Origin: Patiria pectinifera
Taxonomy: Eukaryota; Echinodermata; Asteroidea; Valvatida; Asterinidae
Length of the DNA stretch: 64,000 bases
Direction: 5' to 3'
NCBI GenBank assembly: GCA_029964075.1
Contig: CM057147.1
Span: 27,487,513 to 27,551,512, forward strand
The notes under the pieces were generated by a model, which saw only the letters and a list, made by a program, of their open reading frames with translations, did no database searches and had not been told where the DNA came from. Made by a program: the position numbers and the translations under genes. Below, one piece after another: positions 13,001 through 25,000 of the stretch (its first letter is position 1; each line of letters starts with the position of its first letter).

Positions 13001-16000
13001 AGATTGGCACACGTTGGCAGTTACTGTGTAATGTGGCGCAGAAAGCAGCGGTGCCGGAAAAAAGCTGTTTAAAAACTAGTCGGTGTTTTATCAACTGTTT
13101 AAAACCACCCACATGACGGCTCTCGACCAATAGGAATGGATAAACTGTCTTGGGTATTTATAAATGGCTAGTTCAGCTCACCATGCGGAAAAGTATGCGT
13201 CCACCTCCGTCTGTCCGGAGTGAGTTTTGTCGTCAGGGAGGCCGGCACAAAGGGGTTATTGCACTTCTTGACCCGGGCAGGGTGGGATTTGAAGATGGTC
13301 CGGTCAAACTGTGAGAACTCGTCCCACTCCTCATCGGTGTAACCGGCAGCATGTGACAACGAGCTGTGCATTTCATTTGCCGTTCTGGGAGGTAGCTTGG
13401 GCAGGGCATTGAGGCCGGCAGATGGTCTATCTGGGGCCTGTAGAATATTGGATGACATTCGCAATGAAGATTTTACAATTCAGTCACAATCACATACAAA
13501 ACAATTGTTCAGACTTGGAAGAAACTGTGAGTTCATTGTGCCAAATGAAATACCTTTTTTCCCCTGAAAATCTAGAAGATATTGAGATTACATTTGTATT
13601 TTTGCGTCACTCCCAGATTTATCTGGCAACCATAGTTGTAAGATGTTACTGTGGTGAAGTTACATTGGACGAGTCGTACAGCTAGTGCAAAAGCAAATGC
13701 GAACGTGAATTTATGTCATCAAGGCAAGTATTCACGCTGCGAAATTGCAACATATCTCAACTCCGACAAATTTCGCAGCGAACGTTTCCTGACGTCAAAC
13801 CCACTCTGCCTTGGCATTCGTGTCAAGTATGAACAAACCTCCACTGTACCAAGTTGGTTTCCTTTCGTGGTTTTTTTGACAGATTTAAGCCAGAGTCCAT
13901 CATTTGCAGCTATCTCAAAAGTAACTGGCGTAATTATTGTTGAATACATACTCGGTTGAAAGATAGTAAGGGGACTAAACCCCCTGTGAAATTATTCTTT
14001 CTGGCAAGGTGTCATTTTGAAGAAATCAACGAAAGAAGGCCTTTCCAACGGTGCGTCTTAAGAAGCACCGTTGGAAATTTTCGTTAGTAGTTCGTTTTTT
14101 TATTCAGTGAAACGCGCACAAGCATTAACACGACACACGCGTGCGCAGTTGCTATAATTCGTCGGATCGGTATGCGACATCGCGTAGCTGCAATCGGCTC
14201 AGTGAGAACGTGTCTTGGACGCTGAATGTCGGCCTAATTTAAAACATGATTCAGCAACTTTTGATTTGAAATCGAGATCCCAGAATGTTGTTTTTCTCGA
14301 AATATACAGCTGAAGCTGAGCTGAAACTTCATCAGGTTAGTTTCTCAGCACCCTTCTTTAGATTTTGAGCACTTTTGTTGCTTCAAACGAACAAAATGCA
14401 CAAATTACAAATGATGGACTATACCTTTAAACACATACTCTGACCAGACTATTCCCTCCAAAATTTGGCTTTTGGTTGTCACAGGGACTTACGTTTCTTG
14501 TCGGCAGTCTGATTCTGGGTATGAAGTGCGACTGAGAGGAGGAGAAGTTTCGGTGTCTCTGGCTGGGCGACAGGTAGAAGCTGTAATTCAGCCAGTAGGG
14601 GATGTGATGAGTGTCTGTGGAGCCGGGACTCTTCGCTATGACATCATTGAACTGCAAAATACAAATCCATTATCATAATATATTAAGGGAATAAATGTGT
14701 GTTCGGGAGGTATTATAACACTCTGTTTAAGACCGGTGGGAGTCTGGATGGGTAATTATCACCCATCCAGACTCCCACCCGTCTTAAACAGAGTGCTTAA
14801 TACCGACCGAACACATATTTATTCCCATTCATAAATACCTTTTCGGTCCAAAAATCAAAATAAGTCAAAAACTAGATGTTGCCAACCATTTTGTTCAACA
14901 AATATACTTCATGTTTTACGAAACACCCCTCTAACTATAATAGGGAATGCCCCTCCACAACTCGTTACCTTATAAGGACATTGGTATGCGCGTCCCGCGT
15001 ACTGCGCGATGTCGCGCAAATCGCAGCTGGGCTGGTGTAGTGTGAATTTCGGACCATAAAATACTGATTCACTGGTAGTATTGCGCATGCATACGTGAGG
15101 AATGTGAACGTTCAACTAATGAAACGTTCAACTAAAGGCACCGGATTTCATGGGAGTCTAAATTTCATGTGACACTGGAAAAGTGTTTAAGACCAGCTAG
15201 CCATGTCTTTATCATCCATTTAAGACCGGCCACGTAACGGGCTCTCAACCAATAGGAATGTGTAAACTGTCTTAGGTATTTATGAATACAATTTTTCAAA
15301 GCAATCATTACTTTCACAAAAAGATCACATTAAAAGCTTTGGTACAGACTCTGTGTTGGAACAGACGTTGATGATTTACACTTTGGAAAGATTCCATTCC
15401 TTTGCTTCCTTTGTTTGTACTCTGAACTTTTTCTCAACATTTTTTTTCTTTATTCAGCCTGAACAGTTTTTATGGACACCTGCTTCTCAAAATTTTAAGA
15501 AACTTTCAAAGAAAAAAAAAGAGAGCAGATGCAGATTCTTACCAGTAGAAGTGGAACCGGATGAGGAGGCTGCTCGGCCAGACAAACAAGATCACTCCCA
15601 ATACCTGAACAAAGAAACATTTGTGGTTATGTTCCATTTTCTCTATTTTTCTCAAGTCTTTCATAATAAATGTAACCAGGTTTTTTTCTTTAACTGAAAA
15701 TCACGAACTGACCGACAATAAGGATGTACATGTATTTCTAATTTAATTTCAAAGACATCTGCACTAGTAATCAGGAGGTTTGGGTTCAAGTCCCATCCAT
15801 GCTGTTTTGTCCCCCTAGTTTCCCTGAATGCACTGAGCATATACAAAGTTTAAAATATTACGTTGGTGATGGAAAAGGCAAGAGCAAGCATCAAAAAGAG
15901 ACCTGAAACATAATGACGTCATGCATAGGATCTTGTGGCCCTCATCCCCACCTGGCTTCAATGAGAAAGCACAAACAAAGCGTGTTGTCTTCACGATTCA

Positions 16001-19000
16001 TGTCTGTTCAAACTTGCTCAGTTCATAACAATTATTAACCCTGACCCCCTTGAGTGATTTACTAGGAACCTTCCTCACTCCTGCAAAGGAAAGGTTATAT
16101 TTCACACTCGTTCGGCCACTCTTAGAATATGGTGTAGCAGCATGGAACCCTTATAAAATCAGTCATCAGTCTGCGATTGCGAAACTTCAGCACAGAGCTG
16201 CACGCTTCGTTCATGGAGATCACGCCAGACAGAGTAGTGTCTCCAACATGTTATCGTCTCTTGGATGGGAGAAGTTAACTGACAGAAGGGAAACCCACCA
16301 GATGACTCAACTCTACAAGATCATCACTCACACCGTTGAAATCGATGCTTCAGACTACCTTCAACCGAAAATGCACAGATCCAGGAGGGGAACAACCAAT
16401 TCAACATAGTTCAAAAATCCTCAACTGCATTCAAGAACTCATTTTTTTCCAAGGACAATTAAATTATGGAATGACCTGCCCAACACATCACTGACTCTGT
16501 AACGCACAAGACATTTAGAGACTACTATACATTACTATGTATAACCACATCATGACCGAGACCTGAGTGTTGTCTTCACAATTCATGTCTATTCAAACTT
16601 TCTCAGTTCATAACAAATTATTAACCAGTTCGCGTCGGAGGACGTGATAACACCCACCGGCTGTTTTCATACACAGGCACGGCTAACGGGTTTAAACGTC
16701 AAGATTGCCTCAACTTGTCTCCGGGTGACGTCTAAACATGTCAATCCCTCGTGCCTTTTGTACACACACACACAAAGTTTGTGAAGTCTGTGGAGGCGTA
16801 CCATGTGTTGATCTTGCATTGGCTGCTGTGCATGGCCTATTGTTCAACAATTTAAGCTCCAGCGCACACCCCGAAGTATTGAAACATATGAGGTTTCGGC
16901 AAGAAATATCGTACAAATACTGTTGAAATGACTCTTGCGAATCATTATTTGTGGCATTTGGCTCTATATCAGAAGTTGGCTGGAATATTTTGCCTTTTGC
17001 GAAAATCGAATTTTTGACAAAAATAATTCCGGCGCAAAGTGGTTAAAGGAACTCTTTACATTTTGTAAAATTAAATTCTCTTCTTTCCTGATGGACAAAG
17101 ATCCAAGAAAATAATTACTGTTTTTCTAATATATTTGTCCTGGCAAATTTTTCTAGTTACATTTGTTAATATTTTGAACCATGCCTTAATATCAAGAAGC
17201 CTTTTTCTTTCTAAATTCATCAAGTGTTGCCAGCGCCCTGCTCAACTCAACTCACCATTGAGTGACATATTCATGGCCTCCAGCAGGTTACCATCCGCTG
17301 CCTTGCAGTTGTAACCCTTTGGAATTGAACCATCTGTAAATCAAAATAAAAAATGTAGAAGCTTAAGGCCCGGGTTGCTATTGTTTCATTATATTCTGTT
17401 AGAGAAGTTTTACCTCCTTGCAAGCAGGACATTATTGCTTTGTTGCATACAAGTGCTGTGGTCAAGTCCATCACAAATCCTCACAGGGTCTATCACATGT
17501 CAATCAAAAGTCATCTACTACCAAGTCAAGCGACATGCTTTTCATGTACCTGTCACAAAGGTATTGTTATTCATTTTGACTGGACTTGTGACCAAACTTG
17601 TGATGGACTTGTGATCGATTCAACTACAAGGCAGCTTCCCCCTTTACCAAATCGTTTGCCTTCTTGGTGAACTATATAACCTTGATTTACTCTCACATAA
17701 TTGGGAACCAACCCCTTCCTTGACCACTTAGACAAACTGTTAACACTTGATGGCTTGATATACTCCCATAAAATTGTTTGAGTGACCCGTCCCCCTCCCT
17801 TCTTCCATTCCCAATTTCCTTGATAGCATGACACCACTGCCCCATTTATTTCAAAAATTGTCTGCTATAAAGTGGCCCGCCCCTCGCTTCACACCACCTC
17901 CTTGATGGCTGTAGGTCACTGGTTCTAGTCGAGTGGCCCCATCCCTCCCCATGCCCTGCTCCTTCCCTGTACCCTAGCCATCACCCATACCCCTACCAGC
18001 CCCTCTCGGACATTTACTGCCTTCATGCCACTGCCTAATCGTATTCTATTAGAGTGGCCCCGCCCCTACCTGTTGCCCCTGCCCTCTCAGATTATCTCTT
18101 TGATGCCTAGACACTACTGCATCGTTATATTCCCACATGATCTGCTTGAGAGTTGACAGCATCTGCATCCAGTCGTCCCTCCTTACACTGTGCCCTGTCC
18201 CTCCCCATGCCCTACCCCTCTCCTGTACCCTACCCCTTACCCATACCCCGCCCTTCAGAGACATTCATGTACCTCCTCGGTGGCTTGACGCTACTGCATC
18301 ATTGTATTCCCACATGATCTGCTTGAGAGTTGACAGCATCTGCATCCAGTCGTCCCTCCTTTCACTGTGCCCTGTCCCTCCCCATGCCCTACCCCTCTCC
18401 TGTACCCTACCCCTTACCCATACCCCGCCCTTCAGAGACATTCATGTACCTCCTCGATGGCTTGACACTACTGCATCACTGTATTCCCACATGTCTGCTT
18501 GAGAGTTGACAGCATCTGCATCCAGTCGTCCCTCCTTTCACTGTGCCCTGTCCCTCCCCATGCCCCACCCCTCTCCTGTACCCTACCCCTTACCCATACC
18601 CCGCCCTTCAGAGACATTCATGTACCTCCTCAATGGCTTGACGCTACTGCATCATTGTATTCCCACATGATTTGCTTGAGAGTTGACAGCATCTGCATCC
18701 AGTCGTCCCTCCTTGCACTGTGCCCTGTCCCTCCCCATGCCCTACCCCTCTCCTGTACCCTACCCCTTACCCATACCCCGCCCTTCACAGACATTCATGT
18801 ACCTCCTCGGTGGCTAGATGCTACTGCGTCATTGTATTCCAACATGATCTGCTTGAGAGTTGACAGCATCTGCATCCAGTCGTCCCTCCATTCACTGTGC
18901 CCTGTCCCTCCCCATGCCCTACCCCTCTCCTGTACCCTACCCCTTACCCATACCCCGCCCTTCAGAGACATTCATGTACCTCCTCGGTGGCTTGACGCTA

Positions 19001-22000
19001 CTGCATCATTGTATTCCCACATGATCTGCTTGAGAGTTGACAATATCTGCATCGAGTCGTCCCTCCTTTCACTGTGCCCTGTCCCTCCCCATGCCCTACC
19101 CCTTACCCATTACCCGCCCTTCAGAGACATTCATGTACCTCCTCGGTGGCTTGACGCTACTGCATCATTGTATTCCCACATGATCTGCTTGAGAGTTGAC
19201 AGCATCTGCATCCAGTCGTCCCTCCTTTCATTGTGCACCACAACCCTGTGTGAGATTCAGTGTTTGAATTTAGAGGAAGTCTTTGAATTTCGAAGGCAAA
19301 TTTTGCCCTTCACCAAAACATTGCAATTTAAGCATTACAATTTATGTAAATTTACAAGCACTGTACACTCAGCGCTGCCTGGAAGCTAAAGAAACAAGAG
19401 GGAAAGCACAATATTAAAATGTACATCTTACCGATGCAAAACTGAAGAAAAAAAAAGCATCAAAATTGAATACAAGTAAATGAATTGTATTGCTTAAATA
19501 GCGCTTTCCATGGTATCAACAATCTAAAAGTGCTTTACAATTATTACCCCGTTCATCAGGCCACGAGACCACGTATCAGCGCTCAATCGGTCCTCGACCC
19601 TAACAGGTACCCATTTATACTCCTGGGTGGAGAGAAGCAATTGTAGTGTCTTGCCCAAGGGCACAAACACCATGTTCCTGGCAGGGTTCGAACCCACGCA
19701 CCAACGTACATGTACATGAGTCAAACACCGTAACCACTGGACCATGGCATGCTACCAAAAGGACCACCAAGTATCATAATGCCTCATACAGCATTCCATG
19801 TGGATTATATGTAGAAAGACTATCTCTACCTATCCTTCACAGCCTCTCGCTTCCACAGTGCCCTCTTTTGTTCATGTTTCAAGGCCAAAATTACTTGTAT
19901 ACGAGCAGTAAAACAAAATGCCGAAACAGTTTTCTATACATAGACCCCACAAGATCCACCTTCTATAATAAAAGAATACGGGTCAACAAAACAAGATGCA
20001 GAAAAAATACGGAAACGAAATACGGTTTGCTTAAAGATAACTTAAAGGAAGTTGCTGTACATGTACCTGTAGAAGTCCTCGTAAATCCTGCCAGCAGAGT
20101 CCACATGCAACGCACCATGCATACTCTCAGGAAACTCATCTGGAAACAAATAAAAATGGAGATAAAATGTTACAAAAAAACAAAACAAAAGAAAGCCAAA
20201 AGTTGGTCTTACAGAGAAATTTAATTAGTACATTGCATAGGAATATCACACTTGGCAAAAAGTATGCCAACTTTGAGATGAGCTAGAAACCGAACAAACT
20301 ATTATACCCCCAACTGTTGAATTTTTTTTGTTAAATTTTTGGGGTATAATTTTCATCCAACTTCGTCTCAAGGTCACGTGATCCACAAGGTCAAATTTAA
20401 GGTCACAGTAAAGGTCAAAGGTCATCATACTTCAAACTACTCTGACGTGAAAAATATTTGTAATTTTGGATTCCTTATGATGTAATCTTTCCAAAGCATG
20501 GAGATATGGTCATTTGAAAATTGGCGGCCATGCCCATTTTGGCCAAAATCACCAAAAAAATGGCAGGCGGTGTAGTGCAGAAACCATTGGTCTGATGGCG
20601 CTAGAACTTATGATTTTTCAGCAAAAATTACCCCATACACTAGATGTGAACCAATTTGAAGGGGGTGGGGTTCAACCCACTGAAGGGGGTGGGGTTTAAC
20701 CCACTGAAAGGGATGGGGTTTAACCCATGAAAGGGGTGGGGCTTAACCCATTGAAGGGTGAGGGGCTTAACCCATTGAAGGGGATGGGGTTCAACCCATT
20801 GAAAGGGGTGGGGCTTAACCCATTGAAGGGGGTGGGGCTTAACCCATTGAAGGGGTGGGGTTCAACCCATTGAAGGGGAGGGGGTTTAACCCATTGAAGG
20901 GGTGGGGTTCAACCCATTGAAGGGGTTGGGGTTTAACCCATTGAAGAGGGTGGGGTTTAACGCATTGAAGGGGGTGGGGTTTAACGCATTGAAGGGGGTG
21001 GGGTTTAACCCCCTGAAGGGGGTGGGGCTTAACCCATTGAAGGGGGTGGATTTAACCCATTGAAGAAGATAGGGTTTAACCCATTGGGTGATTTGACACG
21101 GAATGACCCTATCATTTATTTATTACATTTTTGCAATCTTTAATTTTCAGATTGGAGCAAAGCTGCTAATTGATTCAATAAACATGATATTTCTACTGCC
21201 TGTACCCATTTTAAATAGAAAGAACCCTTATTATCTGGGTGATTATTCACAATTACTTGTATTACATTGTAGTGACATGTACATGTGCAGAGAGGACACT
21301 CAGCTTGCCCTTTAGGACCACAATAAAACTGCCTTGGATGTGGGAAACCTGGCATTCCGACGGAAGTTAACCTTACTTATTGTCTTGGCACGGAAGTTAA
21401 CCTTACTTATTGTCTTGGCTTCATAGATGGTTCTTGAGAAGAGAACTAAGGTGAGCTCGCTGTTGATGTTGGAGCGCTTCCACTGGCAGAAGAGTTCCGT
21501 CAAGAAACCGTTGACTGCCTTCTCAAGGTAGAGATCACCTGCAAATATCCACACAAAAGTACAACAAATTCATAACATGGTATATGGGACATTCTATAAA
21601 TTCCACTTTTTTCCTGTCCCTTTTCCTGTCCCTGTTACATCTGATATCAATAATTCTCATGCACTCCTTTAATGCAGTCATCCTCCAAGAATGATTACGA
21701 ATAGCAAACTACTTTTTACCCAGCAAATAAACAATTGTTTGTAGTCATTCTTATCAAAAGGGGCACTATGTCCTAGAAAGCGCCCAATTGGGCTTCAAAA
21801 CGCATTTTAAATGACATGATATAAATTGGAAAGAGCATTTAAATCCTTTAAAAATTGGCCGTTTTTGTGTTATTCTATCAAGAGAAATTCAGGGGGTCAA
21901 AACTTTGACTCTCAAAATCGAGCCGTTGAGGTGATAGTCATTATTATTATTATTTTAATCATTTTCTGGTAATGAAACCAAGGATTCCTCAAAAACGCCC

Positions 22001-25000
22001 AAGGCACTGTAGCTCGCAAGCCTGAAGAAACCTGAAGAGAGAAGACAATGAGAAGAAATTACAGTTTTAGAGGTGGGAGGAAAAGCCCAGAAAAATATTC
22101 TGGGGAAAAACCCACGGAATTAGGCAGGGACTGAAAACCCGATCCACATATTGGCCCAGACGAGATTCGAACCCGGGTCACAGCGGTGGAAGGCGAGGAA
22201 AGTACCGCTGCGCCAACCTGACTCCCTAAAAATGGGAGTCATGATGATTCCATTTGCACATGACTCCCCAGTGCATCACATGCTGCAGATTTTCGGGGAA
22301 ACAACACGACTGTATTGGTGCCGTGCGTAAACATGACACATACCGTATATTGAATCGTCTGATATCATGGACACAGAAGCTGTGAGCAAATTCCTCGTCC
22401 AAGAAGGAGTCCTATTTATGGCTCGAAATATGTATGCACAGGCGCGGATCCAGAGGGGGGGTTTTGGGGTCCAAAAAAAACAAAAACCAGCTCTGTTCAA
22501 AAAAAAAAAATTCTCATACAAATTTCTAAAAAATAAGTCGAACCCCCCCCCCCCCCCTGCTGTGACACCCCAAAAAAAATTATACTGGTATAATGTCCGC
22601 CTGTTCAAAATACGGTACACCCCCCAGTTTTTGATTTTACGGAGGCCAAGTGTCCGGAGAAAAAAACGTGCGTACATTTTCAGAATTTTTGGCTGATGAA
22701 CCCCCCCCCACGCGAAAATTCCTGGATCCGCTCCTGATGCATATCTCCCAAAATGTCCTCCACTCAGAAGTAAGATTTTTTGTGTGTGTCTTTCTCAGGT
22801 ACAGTGCATTAGGTTAGTTCTCTTTAACCAGACGTTTTTGAGTAAACAATAACAAGTTCGGTAATTTCAGAACACATGTGACGCTTTAATGATATTTGAA
22901 AGGCAAATTACAAAATAACAAGGTAACAGGGACAGGAAAAATGTCCCACTTTGGGCACTAAAATTAAAGAATGGCTTATAGTAATGCTGAAAACACAGTC
23001 CAGAATTCATTCCACCTCAAGCATGTGGTGCAATGGAACAAAGTGAAACCAACATTCTCACAAAGTTTTATTTCAGCCTTTGTTTGGGGGTATTTTTTGT
23101 GGGTGATGTCTGCAAAAGCGCCCATGCAATGCAGTAAGCCACATTGGCAACATCCTGTGTACTTTTGCTTTTCTCTGACAAAGCCGTGGGTATCACATAT
23201 ACAGCGCATGATTACTCAAGCAGCTACATGTATCAATCCCATTATACATACAACTCACTACGGTAAGGAATGAGATCCCTTACGGCCCGGTTCCCAGACG
23301 GTCTGGGCTAAGCCTCGCCCACTCCGAGAAAGGGATTGGGACTCCTCTCCAAAGTGGGCGAGCTCGGATTAAGAGAACGAAGTACAAGTCTGACTGGTAG
23401 GCCCTCTCCTGAACCTAACAAAAGAAGCAATTTGCAAGGCGATAATCCTCACTGCCGGGTAACAAAGACCCGGCAAATCAAAGGGCGCGCCGCCGGTAAT
23501 CCCTGCCGTGGACTGCTATTGTTGGTGACCCATTGCCCTCGCGCAGGCCTATTGAAAAGTTTGAGCGATCAGTTAACAAGAGTTTCAATTAGTCACGTGG
23601 TACGTTTTTCTCCCCTTAAATGTATACAAATGTATACGGACATGCACCGATGAATCCCTGAATCTGACTTTTAAAGCAAACGGGGTTGGTATTTTGTTCA
23701 GTATTAAGATCAGAATTCCCCAGTTTGTTCTATTTACGTGCATTAAAGTTAATGTGCTCGCTGCGACATTAGAGTTCCGTTTATCACAAAGTATAGTGAA
23801 AGGGTATCAGACTATTATGTTTACAGCGTGTATCACACTTTCAGTCTGACACCCAGTCCCGGCGTTGCAACAAATCAGTACAAATGGGCTGTTCCTTCGG
23901 TTAGATAAACCCGGTGGGCTGTATGTATTCGAAATTAAGACATGAGGGAGACCGTTCAATGAATGACAAAGGAGGTTTGCTCTGCGCTCGCTTGACGCCG
24001 GTGTAGCATGAATTTAGGTTGTATGAAGTACGGACTCATTGGAGGTATTGCGCATGCTCTTGCATAGATAATTAGGAGATGGACCGGTCACGTGAGAGGG
24101 TTTAACCAATAAAGGGGGGAAAAGAGTCCGATTTCCATATGAGTCCGATTTTCGTATGACACCGGGTCCCGTACACGGATGACGGGCGGGAACGTGGTCC
24201 ATGCAGTAGTCATTCACAAGTTGCTTTCACAGCTCAATGGTTTGACTATATTAGAATGTACGTGTTCACGTACAATTTTGCAATGTCTTATCTTGCATAT
24301 TTTTTAGATAGAAATTAAAATAGTTAGAAAAAATATTCCAACTATTAATTGAAATGAGTCTCAGGGTGAACAAAAAATGTACACATAAACATCTGGTTTC
24401 AGGATTTAAAGTGAATGAAGTTTTTGCGTCAACAGAAAAACTTAAACCTTAAAACAAAGGGGAAAAATAATACGCTGTACGTCAAGCAATCAGTAAAACC
24501 CATATAGGCCTACATTTACACGTGTTCATGCAAAGAAAATACTGCCATTCTATACTCTATAGCAAAGAAAATTCTGCAGATAATCATAGCCAGGGCAAAC
24601 CAACTGCAAGTTGGCCAGGCGCTGTAATCCTCGAACAATAAACACTAATCCGTTGATAGCACCAAGAGAGCCACTCCAGTCAACCAAGCTCACGCTTGAA
24701 TAACCGAGCGTTCATGCCGATCGGGAGCTACAGAGTGGGTCATTCCCACCCGCTTCTCGAGCGTCATCCTTGAGTAGTGCCCAGTATGCATACCGATCGG
24801 GGCTACCGAGTGGGCCACTTCATACCGATCGGTGGCCAAGCCCATCCGCTTCTATTCTCAAACGGGTATCAGACTTTTCTGTTTGAATGCGTATGAATTA
24901 ACGTGGATAAGGGGCAAGTGCGGTGTCGTAGTCTAAAATTCAAAACATCAAATTATTACCACACGCAAAACAATTCATGTTCGTAATATGGGGAATACTT

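Noticed and set aside
18137-19389. Long plus-strand open frames (121 and 296 codons) with repeated peptides
   Set aside because: They come from reading the antisense of the exon 8 tandem array; repeat period near a multiple of three keeps them open. No homology or splice support.
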